DNA of 64,000 bases from Thermus islandicus DSM 21543 (GTDB taxonomy: Bacteria > Deinococcota > Deinococci > Deinococcales > Thermaceae). The notes below the pieces were generated by a model, which was not told where the DNA came from, did no database searches, and saw only the letters and a program-made list of their open reading frames with translations. The translations under genes and the position numbers were made by a program. Below, piece by piece: positions 9,422 to 17,575 of the stretch. Each line of letters begins with the position of its first letter. Within the stretch, counting starts at the first letter, position 1. Location: positions 248,001 to 312,000 of the forward strand of contig NZ_ATXJ01000001.1 in the NCBI RefSeq assembly GCF_000421625.1. The letters run 5' to 3'.

Positions 9422-9449
9422 CCCCGCTCTGGCTTTCGCCAGAGCGGGG
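9422..9449 (+). terminator. 12-bp stem hairpin after the anti-sigma gene
   Basis: CCCCGCTCTGGC (9422-9433) pairs perfectly with GCCAGAGCGGGG (9438-9449) around a TTTC loop. No T-run follows, but Thermus terminators often lack one. A second small hairpin with arms CGCAACC/GGTTGCG lies at 9463-9477. Confidence 0.7.
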
Positions 9450-9509
9450 GCCCTCCACGTTGCGCAACCGGGTTGCGGGCCCTTAGGCCCAAGGGAAGGA
9501 GAGGGAGCC

Positions 9510-10821
9510 ATGAAGGGAGAGGAAGCCACAAGGGGATGGGAAGCGGGACTGATCGCCTCAGGCCTAAGCCTGCTCCTGGAAGCCCTGGGGCGGAATAACC
9601 CCCTCACCGGCCTCTACGGGGCCCTGACCCACTTCCTCGGCACCCCCGAGGCCTTCAACCTCCTCCACCGCCTCTTGGGCTACGGGGAGGCGGCCAAGGC
9701 CTTGGCCTTCTTGGCGGCCTTGGGCCTCTTCCTCCTCCTGCACCGGCTCCTTTGGGGCCTGCCCTACCTGCTTTTAGCCCTCTACCTGGCCCTAGCGGGG
9801 CCTTGGGGCCTCCTTTCGGGGCTTTGGCTGCTGCTCCCCCGGGGCTGGCCTGCGGGCAGGCGGCGGGTCCTGGGGCTCGGGCTTCTGGCCCTGGCCACCC
9901 TTCTCTTGGGGCGGAGGCGGGGAAGCTCTCGTAAAGAAAGCGCTCTGCCCCTCCTGGGCCAGGAAGGCCTCTACCAGGTTTCCAAGAACCCCCCCTTCCT
10001 GGACCCCGACCTCCGGGGCCGCCCCTACCGTCTGGAGGTGGAACCCCTTGGCCCTCTCCCTGGAGGACCTCATGGCCCTGCCCGCCCGGGAGCTCGTCCA
10101 CACCCTCATCTGCATCTCCAACCCCGTGGGCGGGGACCTGGTGGGGTGCCTGCGCTGGAAGGGGGTTTCCCTCCCCGCCCTTTTGGAACGGGCCGGGCCT
10201 AAGCGGGAGGCCCGCTACCTCCGCTTTGAGGCCGCGGACGGGTACGTGGAGTCCCTGCCCCTGGCCGAGCTCCCCCAAGACGCCCTCCTGGCCTACGCCG
10301 CCTTTGACCCCGAAAGGGGGCGGTACGAGCCCTTGTGGCCCAGCCACGGCTACCCCGTGCGCCTCCTGCTTCCGGGCCGGTACGGGATGAAGCAGCCCAA
10401 GTGGCTTACGAGGATCCGCCTGGAGGCGGAAAAGACCCTCGGGTACTGGGCCGAGCGGGGATGGAGCGAGGAGGCCCGGGTGCGGCCCATGAGCCGGATA
10501 GACTGGCCCCGTCCCGGGGCCTCCCTAAGGGTGGGGGAGGCCCTCGAGGTCCGGGGCATCGCCTTTGCCGGAGGGAAGCCGGTGCTGGCGGTGGAGGTCT
10601 CGGTGGACGGGGGGAAGCGCTGGGAAAGGGCCGAGCTCCTCCCCTCCCTGGGACCCTACGCCTGGCGGCTTTGGCGCTACGCCTGGCGCCCGGAGGTCCC
10701 GGGGCGCCAGGCCCTCCTGGTGCGGGCCTGGACCCGGGAGGGTCCCCAGGACCCTACCCCGAGGGACCCCCTCCCGGATGGGGCCACGGGGCTCCACCGG
10801 GTGGAGGTCGTGGTGCGCTGA
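9510..10821 (+). pseudogene. Membrane molybdopterin oxidoreductase (sulfite-oxidase fold), frame-broken
   Basis: A good ribosome site (GGAAGGAGAGGG) precedes ATG 9510. The first 170 residues hold about four membrane spans and continue to NPPFLDPDLRGRPYRLEVE, the usual entry to the SuoX-type molybdopterin domain. The frame is then lost; the domain resumes one frame over at about 10048 (LALSLEDLMALPARELVHTL) with the cofactor cysteine in ICISNPVGG, then HGYPVRLLLPGRYGMKQPKW and the C-terminal Mo-co dimerisation domain ending at 10821. Removing one C from the CCCC at 10044-10047 joins the frames, but the expected GLVxRP linker is also missing, so a small deletion is possible. The layout matches membrane-anchored sulfite-oxidase homologues of actinobacteria. 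An in-frame GTG/TTG restart at 10048 might make a soluble fragment. Confidence 0.65.
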
Positions 10822-10872
10822 GGCCGCCCCGGGGCAGAGTAGCGGGAAGGAAGGGGGGCGAAACCCGAGGCC

Positions 10873-10898
10873 AAAGGGGGATCCGCTTCACCCCCTTT
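10873..10898 (+). terminator. Inverted repeat between oxidoreductase and bicupin genes
   Basis: AAAGGGGG (10873-10880) and CCCCCTTT (10891-10898) form a perfect 8-bp stem with a 10-nt loop. It lies between the end of one gene and the ribosome site of the next, so it may end or attenuate transcription. Confidence 0.4.
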
Positions 10899-10926
10899 CG
10901 GGGTATTACCGGGTGGAGGTGAGGGT

Positions 10927-11700
10927 ATGGAGCGTAGAGCGTTTTTGCAGGCCGCAGGTGGGGTTCTGGTTTCGGCCTTGGCCGGCCGGGCCTGGGCCCT
11001 GGTTCAGGCCACGGGGGAGGGGATCTTCCGCCGCTACCCCGCGGAGTTCACCGGGTTCTCCGTGCCCCCTGGCCGGCCCTTCGCCGCCCAGGGGGTGGGG
11101 GAGACGCCCCTTGGCACCTCGGTCCTCATCCGCACCGTCAAGGAGCAGCCCCTCCACTACCACCGGGAGCGGCTGGAGGTGGCTCTGGTCCTCAAGGGAG
11201 AGGGGGTTTTGGTGGCCGGGGGCCGGGAAACCCGCATCGCTCCCGGGCAGGTGGTCCTCATCCCCCCCATGACCGCCCACGCCTTCCTCGGGGAGCTGGA
11301 CCTCCTTTCCCGCTTCAGCCCCAGGCTCATGGGGGACGTGGTCTTCGTGGACCGGGGCCCCGGGCCCCAGGAAGGGGTTCCCCTCCTCCTCACCCCCAAG
11401 CCCCCCGCGGTGCCCCAGGACCGGCCCTTCGCCGCCCAAAGCCTGGCCAACCACCCCCTGGGCACGGTGCTGGCGGTGGCCACCCGCACCGGGCAGCCCT
11501 GGCACTACCACCGGGCCCGGGACGAGGCCATCTACGTGCTGGAGGGCGAGGGAACGGCCCAGGTGGAGCTCAAGCGGGAGAGGGTGGGCCCGGGGAGCCT
11601 CCTCCTGGTTCCAGCGGGGGCCATCCATCAGTTCCAGGGGACCTTGAGCTTCCTTTCCGTCTTCGGACCGGCCCTGATGGGGGATGTGGTCTTCCTATGA
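10927..11700 (+). CDS. Exported bicupin protein
   Basis: 257 residues. The N-terminus MERRAFLQAAGGVLVSALAG carries a twin arginine and a hydrophobic stretch ending at AWA, so it is a probable Tat substrate. Two cupin barrels follow, each with the metal-binding pattern HYHRE/HYHRA, a later Glu and a C-terminal histidine (MTAHAF and GAIHQF). Both halves end with the same LMGDVVF signature, showing an internal duplication. Function is unknown; periplasmic metal-dependent oxygenase or storage roles are possible. It overlaps the cupredoxin gene by ATGA. A GGTGGAGGTGAGGG ribosome site precedes the start. Confidence 0.75.
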   Translation: MERRAFLQAAGGVLVSALAGRAWALVQATGEGIFRRYPAEFTGFSVPPGRPFAAQGVGETPLGTSVLIRTVKEQPLHYHRERLEVALVLKGEGVLVAGGRETRIAPGQVVLIPPMTAHAFLGELDLLSRFSPRLMGDVVFVDRGPGPQEGVPLLLTPKPPAVPQDRPFAAQSLANHPLGTVLAVATRTGQPWHYHRARDEAIYVLEGEGTAQVELKRERVGPGSLLLVPAGAIHQFQGTLSFLSVFGPALMGDVVFL

Positions 11701-12026
11701 GGATCGGCGCGCTTCTCCTCCTCCTCACCGCCTGCGCCCCCATGCCCCTTAGCGCCCCCAAGGCGCCCGGGGGGGCCGAGGTACGGGTAAGCCTCGTGGA
11801 CTTTGAGTTCCAGCCCAAGGCCCTGAAGGTCCCCCCGGGAACCACCCTGGTCTTCGTGAACCAAGGCCAGGCCCCCCACACCGTGACCGACAACCAGGGC
11901 CGCTTTGACAGCGGCGTGCTGGCCCCGGGAGCCGAGTTTCGCCGCACCTTCACCGAGCCCGGGACCTACGCCATCTACTGCCGGATCCACCCCTACATGG
12001 TCTTCAGCCTCGAGGTGGGCCCCTAA
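11697..12026 (+). CDS. Cupredoxin (plastocyanin-like) lipoprotein
   Basis: 109 residues. A lipobox (LLTAC, lipidated C13) anchors it outside the membrane. The type-1 copper ligands are visible: H61 in APHTVTD, then C95, H98 and M101 in YCRIHPYM. The central GVLAPGAEFRRTFTEPGTY strand pair is typical of the plastocyanin/amicyanin group. It probably carries electrons in the periplasm. The coupled bicupin and the upstream molybdo-oxidoreductase suggest it could accept electrons from that enzyme. Its terminator is not obvious; a convergent gene starts 36 nt away. Confidence 0.85.
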   Translation: MRIGALLLLLTACAPMPLSAPKAPGGAEVRVSLVDFEFQPKALKVPPGTTLVFVNQGQAPHTVTDNQGRFDSGVLAPGAEFRRTFTEPGTYAIYCRIHPYMVFSLEVGP

Positions 12027-12062
12027 AGGGGGCGGACGCGGGGCGGGCCCAGGTGCCGCCAC

Positions 12063-12983
12063 CTAGCGGCCCAGGGCCTCCCTCGGCCCCTGGGGCACGT
12101 GGCCGTAGGCCTGGTAGAGGGCGTAGGCCTCCCGCAGGTACCCCTTCCCCTCGGGCCGCCCCTCGCGGGCGAGTAGGAGGCCCAGGGCGTAGCGGGCCAA
12201 GGGGTTCTTGGGGTCCAGGGCCAGGGCCTGGCGGAACATGGCCTCGGAACGGGCCAGGCCCTCCGGGGTCTTGCGGCGGTCCCACAGGCCCCCCTTGGCC
12301 TGCTCTCCCCGGTAGTAGTAAAACTGGCTGCGGACGAAGGCGTAGGGCAGGGGCGCGACCCGGTCCGGGGGGAGGAGCCTGCCCCCCACCCGGTAGGCCT
12401 GGATGCCCCCGTCGGGCCCGTAGAGGGGCTCGGCGAAGCGGTACGCGCCCTCGGCCAGGAGGAAGAGGCCCTGGTGGCGGGCCAGGGGCTCGGGCTCCGA
12501 GGGGTCCACCAGGTAGTCCCGTCCCTTAAGCCGGAGGACGGCCACGGCGTGCCCCAGGTTGCTCTCCCGGCCCTCGGGGTTCTTCCAGACCATGTAGACC
12601 CCCGCAGGGTAGCCCGCCTCCTCCAGGAGGCCCTGGACCAGCACCCCCTGGAGCAAGCACTGGCGCTCCCCCTTGAGGGCGGCGTAGGCGAACTCGTACC
12701 CCTCCTCGAGGCTGAAGCGGGGGAGGAGGCGCTTCACCAGGCGGAAGGCGAAGCGGGCCGCCTCGAGGCCCCCCTCCGCCCTCTCCCTGCGGAGCGCCCG
12801 CTCCAGGGGTTCACCGAAGGCCCGGGCGTAGGCCCCTTCCAGCCAGGGCAGGAAGGGCGGGGCCCCCTGCACCTCCCGGTAGGAGTCCTGGACGAGGGCT
12901 TGGAACGCCGGGCTGTGCAGGGGGAAGGCTAGAGCCGCAGGGACCAGCCCAAGCGATAGAGCCAGAAGAAGACGAACCACCAT
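12063..12983 (-). CDS. Secreted transglutaminase-like protein with TPR tail
   Basis: 306 residues. A signal peptide (RLLLALSLGLVPAALAFP) starts at the first Met. The middle carries a transglutaminase-like triad: C109 (ERQCLLQG), H145 (NLGHAVAV) and D160 (YLVDPSE). The C-terminal 90 residues contain TPR-like helices (EAMFRQALALDPKNPLARYALGLLLA). The start lies 55 nt inside the preceding gene, a long overlap for this genome; no alternative start keeps the signal peptide. It closes the run with the polysaccharide deacetylase and acyltransferase-like protein, so an envelope role is likely. The true reaction may be peptidase rather than crosslinking. Confidence 0.65.
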   Translation of the reverse strand: MVVRLLLALSLGLVPAALAFPLHSPAFQALVQDSYREVQGAPPFLPWLEGAYARAFGEPLERALRRERAEGGLEAARFAFRLVKRLLPRFSLEEGYEFAYAALKGERQCLLQGVLVQGLLEEAGYPAGVYMVWKNPEGRESNLGHAVAVLRLKGRDYLVDPSEPEPLARHQGLFLLAEGAYRFAEPLYGPDGGIQAYRVGGRLLPPDRVAPLPYAFVRSQFYYYRGEQAKGGLWDRRKTPEGLARSEAMFRQALALDPKNPLARYALGLLLAREGRPEGKGYLREAYALYQAYGHVPQGPREALGR

Positions 12984-13927
12984 CCCAGAATATACAGCGC
13001 CGACCAGGCCCAGCCCCCCAAAGCGGCCCCGAACCGAAGGGTGAGGGCGGTAAGGAGGGCCCGCAAGGGGGCCTGGAGGAGGGTTTTCAGGGCAAGGGGC
13101 AGGGCGTAGGCGAGAAGGGGGTTCGCCCCCAAGGGGAGGAAGGGCCGGAGGAGCCAGCCCGGAAGCCTCTCCAGGAGGAGGAGGAGAGGGGCGCCCAGCC
13201 CTAAGGCGAGGAGGAGGTAGGTGGGGGTCCAGTAGGTCTTGTCGGGGGGGAGAAGGGGGCTCCCCGCCAGGCCCAGGGCCAGGCCCAGGAGGCCTAGGGC
13301 CAGGGTCCAGGCCCTCCTCCCCTCCACGAGGGCCTCCCCCAGGAAGGTGGCGAGAAGGACAAACCCCCCGGTAGGGATGGCGGAGAGGAGGCCCCTAAGG
13401 CCCAAGGGGGCCAGGTAGGTGCGGTTCAGGTGCAGGGGGAGGTTGGCCTCCTCCCGGAAGACCCCCGCCCCCACCCCGGGGATGGGGACCAGGAGGAGGG
13501 CCGCCCCGTACCCCAGGAGGAGCAGGAGGGCCAGGAAGAGGCGCCTTAGGGGGGGAAGGTCGTAGAGCCAGGCCCCCACCAGGTAGGCCAGGGCCAAGAG
13601 TTGGAGCACATCCAGGGCGAAGACCGGCCGGCCCGCCCGCAGGCTGGTGAGGCCCAGGCCCAAAAGAAAGAGGCCGAAGGCCCTGCGGAGGACGCGCACC
13701 TCGTAGCGCCAAGGGGGCAGGCCGCGCCGGAGGAAGCCCCTGCGGCTGAAGGGGATGGCCGCCCCCATGGCCAGGAGAAACCAGGGAAAGACCCAGTCCG
13801 CCAGGTAGTAGCTCCGGCCGAAGGGCCCATGGGCCATCCAGGCGGGGGCCCCGGGGGGCAGGTTGTTCACGAGGAGCATGAGGAAGACGGTGAGGCCCCG
13901 GAAGGCGTCCAAAGCGGGGTTTCTCAT
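12929..13927 (-). CDS. Multispanning acyltransferase-like protein (HGSNAT/DUF5009-like)
   Basis: 332 residues with about nine to ten hydrophobic spans. The opening ALDAFRGLTVFLMLLVNNLP and the following AHGPFGRSYYLADWVFPWFLLAMGAAIPFSR match the heparan-alpha-glucosaminide N-acetyltransferase-like family, which moves acyl groups across the membrane to sugar amines. It overlaps the polysaccharide deacetylase gene by ATGA. A deacetylase and a sugar N-acyltransferase in one operon point to remodelling of an envelope polysaccharide. Enzyme activity is inferred from the family. Confidence 0.75.
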   Translation of the reverse strand: MRNPALDAFRGLTVFLMLLVNNLPPGAPAWMAHGPFGRSYYLADWVFPWFLLAMGAAIPFSRRGFLRRGLPPWRYEVRVLRRAFGLFLLGLGLTSLRAGRPVFALDVLQLLALAYLVGAWLYDLPPLRRLFLALLLLLGYGAALLLVPIPGVGAGVFREEANLPLHLNRTYLAPLGLRGLLSAIPTGGFVLLATFLGEALVEGRRAWTLALGLLGLALGLAGSPLLPPDKTYWTPTYLLLALGLGAPLLLLLERLPGWLLRPFLPLGANPLLAYALPLALKTLLQAPLRALLTALTLRFGAALGGWAWSALYILGWWFVFFWLYRLGWSLRL

Positions 13928-15051
13928 CGCCGGGCCAGAAGGAGCCCCGAAACGGGGCCCAGGGCGAGCCCCCGGCCCTGGGCCAGCCGGGCAAAGGCCG
14001 GCAGGACCTCGAGGGTGGCCCGCACGTTGTCGTGCAGGAGGACGATGCCCCCGGGGCGCAGGTGGGCCGCGAGGCGGGCCTCCAGGACCTGAGGGGGCAG
14101 GCCCGCGTAGTCCCCGGGGTCGTCGGTCCAGAAGACCGTGGTGAGGCCGAGCTCCCGGGCCACGGCGAGCACAGTGCGGTCGTACCGCCCCCCGGGTGGG
14201 CGGAAGTAGCGCGGGCTTTGGCCCGTGAGGCGGAGGAGGACCTCGCTGCAGGCCAGGATCTCCTCCCGGATCGCCTCCTCGGGGAGGCCCGGGAGGCGCA
14301 CGTGGTGGTAGGTGTGGTTGCCAAGCTCGTGGCCCTGGGCCACCAGGTCCCGCACGAAGTAGGGGTAGGCCTCCGCGTTGCGGCCGATGACGAAGAAGGT
14401 GGCCTTGAGGTCCAGCCGCCTCAGGGTGTCCAGGAGAAGAGGGGTAAAGAGGGGGTGGGGGGCGTCGTCAAAGGTGAGGGCGGCGTAGGGCGCCCCGGGG
14501 TTCCCGTGGTACAGGACTCCTCCCCGGAAGCCCAAGCGGCTCGCCCGCACCTGCTCGGCCTTCTCCTTGGCCCGGTAAGCCTCGGGGCCCTCCAGGCGGG
14601 GACGGTCCTCCAGGACGGGCTCGGGGGGGCGCCTGGGGACGAGGCCCGGGTTCAGCCAGAGCCGGTCGTACCCCGAAGGGGCCTTCAGGGCGAGGAAGTC
14701 CCTGACCCGCTCCCGGGGGACGCTGGCGGTGAAGAGGGGGAATCCCGCCGGGCCCGGGTAGGGGCTCGGGTAGAGGGAGAGGTCCACCTCTCCCAGGCCG
14801 GGCCTGGCCGCCAGGGCCAGGCTCAGGGCCTCCTGGGCGAGCCTGAGGAGGGAGGGCGGGGAGGCCTTGTCCTTGGGGACCTCCAGGACCAGATGGGCGG
14901 CCTCGAGGTGGCCGTTGGAGAGGTAGTTGGCCCGCACCAGCCCCGGCAGGGAAAGGGACAGGGTGGGGAGGGGCTCCTTGGGCAGGGGCTTGGCCGCCCC
15001 CGGGCCCTCCACGTAGGGCAAAGGCGCCAGCATTAGGAGGAAAGGCAACAT
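13924..15051 (-). CDS. Polysaccharide deacetylase (NodB domain), exported
   Basis: 375 residues. Hydrophobic N-terminus, then about 180 residues of unassigned domain, then the NodB domain: TFDDAPH (D195, D196), the zinc pair H246 and H250 in GNHTYHH, RYFRPPGGRYD and the final IVLLHDN. It removes N- or O-acetyl groups from an envelope or extracellular polysaccharide. A -10-like TAAACT lies six bases upstream of the ATG, suggesting a leaderless message. It starts a three-gene run with the acyltransferase-like and transglutaminase-like genes. Confidence 0.85.
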   Translation of the reverse strand: MLPFLLMLAPLPYVEGPGAAKPLPKEPLPTLSLSLPGLVRANYLSNGHLEAAHLVLEVPKDKASPPSLLRLAQEALSLALAARPGLGEVDLSLYPSPYPGPAGFPLFTASVPRERVRDFLALKAPSGYDRLWLNPGLVPRRPPEPVLEDRPRLEGPEAYRAKEKAEQVRASRLGFRGGVLYHGNPGAPYAALTFDDAPHPLFTPLLLDTLRRLDLKATFFVIGRNAEAYPYFVRDLVAQGHELGNHTYHHVRLPGLPEEAIREEILACSEVLLRLTGQSPRYFRPPGGRYDRTVLAVARELGLTTVFWTDDPGDYAGLPPQVLEARLAAHLRPGGIVLLHDNVRATLEVLPAFARLAQGRGLALGPVSGLLLARR

Positions 15052-15102
15052 GGCCTAAGTTTAAGGGGACCGCCCGTCTCCCCGCTCAGGGTGGGCAGGA
15101 AA

Positions 15103-15120
15103 CCTGAAGGGCGCCTGAAG
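15103..15120 (-). promoter_or_regulatory. Tandem CTTCAGG repeats upstream of the deacetylase
   Basis: On the minus strand CTTCAGG-CGCC-CTTCAGG gives two identical heptamers with an 11-bp period, the same unit found before the cytochrome c and tatA promoters. The distance to the deacetylase -10 box (39 bp) is larger than at the other sites, so function is uncertain. Confidence 0.4.
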
Positions 15121-15148
15121 CCGACCCGGTCCGGGCCCCTTGAGCCCC

Positions 15149-16381
15149 TCAGCCCCCGAGGCCGCGGAAGAGGAGGAAGAGGTTGAGGGCGAGGACGAGG
15201 AGGGCGGCGGCCCAGGCCAGGAGGCGGACGGCCGGAGGGTTGGCCATGGGGCCCATGACGCCGGGGTCCTCGGTGAGGCGGACCAGGGGGAAGAGGGTGA
15301 AGGGGAGCTGGAAGGAAAGGACCACCTGGGAAAGGACGATGAGGGCCATGGGCGAGGCCCCGAAGGTAAGGGCCAGGGTGGCGGGGAGCACCGCCAGGAG
15401 CCGGGTGACCAGGCGGAGCCGGGCGGGCCTGGCCCGGGCCCGCAGGAACCCCTCCACCACCACCTGGGCGGCCAGGGTGCCGGTGGCGGTGCTGGAGAGG
15501 CCACTGGCCAGGAGGCCCACCCCGAAGGCCAGGGCCGCCAGGGGGCCCAGGAGGGGGGCCAGGGTGCGGTAGGCCTCGGCCAGGTCGGCGATGGCCAGCC
15601 CCCTTTCGTGAAAGACGGCGGCCGCCACCACCAAGATGGCCGCGTTCACCAGCCAGGCCCCCGTCAGGGCCAGGGCCGTGTCCACGAGGAGGAGGCGGTA
15701 GACCCTCTTTCGCTCCTCCCCAAGCCGGGTTTTCACCTGGGCCGAGTGCAGGAAGAGGTTGTGGGGCATGACCGTGGCCCCCAGGATGCCCAGGGCCACG
15801 TAAAGCCCCCCGGGGTCCAGGAGGGTGGAATCCGGAAGGAACGCGTGGCGCAGGAGGGCGGTGAGGGGAGGATGGGCCAGGTAGAGCTCCACCATGTAGG
15901 CCAGGCCCACCACCCCCACCAGGGCCACGATGGCCCCCTCCACCGCCCGCACCCCGAAGCGCTCCAGGTAAAGGAGGAGGAAGACGTCCAGGACCGTAAG
16001 CCAGGCGGCCAGCACCAGGGGGAGGCCCAGGAGGAGGTTCAGGGCCACGGCCATGCCCATGAACTCCGCCAGGTCCGTGGCCACCATGGCCAGAAAGGCG
16101 GTGAGGAAGAGGAAGCGCCCGAAGGAGCCGGGGTACCGGGCCCGCAGGTGCTCGGCCAGATCCAGGCCCGTGGCCACCCCCAGCTTGGCCGCCAGGGCCT
16201 GGAAGAGCATGGCCATGGCGCTGGACAGGGTGACCACGAAGAGGAGGCCGTACCCGTAGCGGCTTCCCGCCTCGAGGCTGGTGGCCCAGTTGCCGGGGTC
16301 CATGTAGCCCACGGAGACCAGGAAGGCAGGACCTAGATACCACCACCAAGGCCGCCTTTTAGGCAGGCCTAATCCCGTCAT
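15149..16381 (-). CDS. mntH: NRAMP-family divalent metal (Mn2+) transporter
   Basis: 410 residues with eleven predicted spans. The diagnostic motifs are DPGNWATS in span 1 and MPHNLFLHSAQ in span 6, which form the metal site. It imports Mn2+ (or Fe2+) by proton symport in the inner membrane. I place the start at ATG 16381, since TATAGT lies six bases before it; the in-frame GTG at 16396 would overlap the -10 box. No MntR-type operator is recognised. It is divergent from the cytochrome c gene, and the tandem CTTCAGC site lies between the two. Confidence 0.9.
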   Translation of the reverse strand: MTGLGLPKRRPWWWYLGPAFLVSVGYMDPGNWATSLEAGSRYGYGLLFVVTLSSAMAMLFQALAAKLGVATGLDLAEHLRARYPGSFGRFLFLTAFLAMVATDLAEFMGMAVALNLLLGLPLVLAAWLTVLDVFLLLYLERFGVRAVEGAIVALVGVVGLAYMVELYLAHPPLTALLRHAFLPDSTLLDPGGLYVALGILGATVMPHNLFLHSAQVKTRLGEERKRVYRLLLVDTALALTGAWLVNAAILVVAAAVFHERGLAIADLAEAYRTLAPLLGPLAALAFGVGLLASGLSSTATGTLAAQVVVEGFLRARARPARLRLVTRLLAVLPATLALTFGASPMALIVLSQVVLSFQLPFTLFPLVRLTEDPGVMGPMANPPAVRLLAWAAALLVLALNLFLLFRGLGG

Positions 16382-16387
16382 GCCCCC

Positions 16388-16393
16388 ACTATA
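16388..16393 (-). promoter_or_regulatory. -10 box of mntH, leaderless
   Basis: TATAGT on the minus strand ends six bases before the ATG. It is the best -10 box in the intergenic region; no -35 hexamer is evident. Confidence 0.6.
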
Positions 16394-16418
16394 CACCCTG
16401 GGCCAGGGCGCCGCCCAC

Positions 16419-16450
16419 CTTCAGCCTGGCTTCAGCCCTTGGGCTAAACT
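16419..16450 (+). promoter_or_regulatory. Cytochrome c promoter with tandem CTTCAGC site
   Basis: CTTCAGC (16419-16425) and CTTCAGC (16430-16436) are exact direct repeats with an 11-bp period, followed after 8 bp by the -10 box TAAACT (16445-16450). The repeats cover the -35 region. This is the arrangement bound by PhoB/OmpR-type response regulators, and one is encoded in this operon. Confidence 0.65.
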
Positions 16451-16468
16451 GAACCCTGGAGGTGCAGC

Positions 16469-16915
16469 ATGGGCAAGCGAGCGTACGCGTGGGCGCTCTT
16501 GGCCCTGGGCCTCGCCTGGGGACAGAGCGGGCAGGGCCTTTACAGCCAGTACTGCTCGGGCTGCCACCAGCCGAGCGGCCAGGGCCTCCCGGGGGCCTTC
16601 CCGCCCCTGGCAGGCCACGTCCAGGAGATCCTGGCCAAGCCCGGGGGGAGGACCTACCTCATGGACGTCCTCCTCTTCGGCCTGCAGGGCAGCATCCAGG
16701 TGAAGGGCCAGACCTACAACGGGCAGATGTCCGCCTGGGGGCCCCAGCTTAAGGACGGGGAGATCGCCGCGATCCTGAACTACATCAGCACCAACCTGGG
16801 CAACAAGCCCCCCAAGGGCTTCAAGGCCTACACCGCCGCCGAGATCGCCAAGGAGCGGGCCAAGAAGCTCACCCCGGACAAGGTCTACGCCCTCAGAAAG
16901 AGCCTGAAGCTCTAG
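16469..16915 (+). CDS. Cytochrome c-552-like monoheme electron carrier
   Basis: 148 residues. Signal peptide with cleavage after AWG or GQS; heme attachment CSGCH (C29, C32, H33) and axial Met87 (NGQMSAWG). The stretch LPGAFPPLAGHVQEILAK and the basic C-terminal helix are close to Thermus cytochrome c552, the electron donor of the ba3 oxidase, so this is a c552 orthologue or paralogue. It acts in the periplasm. The gene opens an operon with a response regulator that starts one base after its stop. Leader GGAGGTGCAGC is repeated exactly before the gene at 18840. Confidence 0.9.
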   Translation: MGKRAYAWALLALGLAWGQSGQGLYSQYCSGCHQPSGQGLPGAFPPLAGHVQEILAKPGGRTYLMDVLLFGLQGSIQVKGQTYNGQMSAWGPQLKDGEIAAILNYISTNLGNKPPKGFKAYTAAEIAKERAKKLTPDKVYALRKSLKL

Positions 16916-17575
16916 ATGGCCGCCCTGCTCCTCCTGGAGGACGAGGAGGCCCTGGGCCAGACGGTGGCGGAGGCCTTGGCGCGGCACGGCTTCCAGGTCC
17001 ACTGGGCCAAGGGGGAGGAGGAGGCCTGGTCCCTCCTCCTCGCCCACCCCCTGGACGCCCTGATCCTGGACGTACGCCTGCCCGAAGGCGAGGAGGCGGG
17101 CTTCCGCTTCGCCCGGGCCGTGAGGGAGATGGGCCTCCAGAAGCCCATCCTCTTCCTCACTGCCCGGGACGCCCTCGAGGACCGCCTCCTGGGCCTGGAG
17201 GTGGGGGAGGACTACCTCACCAAGCCCTTCCACCTGCCCGAGCTCATCGCCCGGGTCCGGGCCCTCCTCCGCCGGGGGGAGATCCGGCCCAAGCGGGTGG
17301 AGGTAGGGGAGGTGGCCCTGGAGGTGGAGAGCCGGAGGGTGCTGAGGAAGGGGGTTCCCGTCCCCCTCACGGCCAAGGAGTACCAGGTCCTGGAGCTCCT
17401 TCTCCTGAACCCGGGGCGGCTTTTCAGCAAGGAGGAAATTCTGGAGCGGGTATGGGGACCGGGGTACGAGGGGGAGTCCAACCTGGTGGAGGTCTACATC
17501 AAGAACCTGCGGAAAAAGCTGGGGGAGGGCCTCATAGAAACGGTCCGGGGCCTGGGCTACCGCGTCCCCGGATGA
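16916..17575 (+). CDS. OmpR/PhoB-family response regulator
   Basis: 219 residues. Receiver domain with the acidic pocket E8-D9, phosphoacceptor D52 (LILDVRLPEGEE), T82 (FLTARD) and K103 (LTKPF). The DNA-binding winged helix has LTAKEYQVLELLLLNPGRLFSKEEILERVWG and ends in the wing TVRGLGYRV. It follows the cytochrome gene directly and overlaps the kinase by ATGA. Regulators of this family bind heptamer direct repeats with an 11-bp period; such repeats stand before this operon, before the gene behind the kinase, and before several other genes here. Confidence 0.92.
   Translation: MAALLLLEDEEALGQTVAEALARHGFQVHWAKGEEEAWSLLLAHPLDALILDVRLPEGEEAGFRFARAVREMGLQKPILFLTARDALEDRLLGLEVGEDYLTKPFHLPELIARVRALLRRGEIRPKRVEVGEVALEVESRRVLRKGVPVPLTAKEYQVLELLLLNPGRLFSKEEILERVWGPGYEGESNLVEVYIKNLRKKLGEGLIETVRGLGYRVPG

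Noticed and set aside
16388-16396. GTG 16396 as the start of mntH
   Set aside because: It would lie upstream of and inside the -10 box TATAGT; the ATG at 16381 fits a leaderless start.
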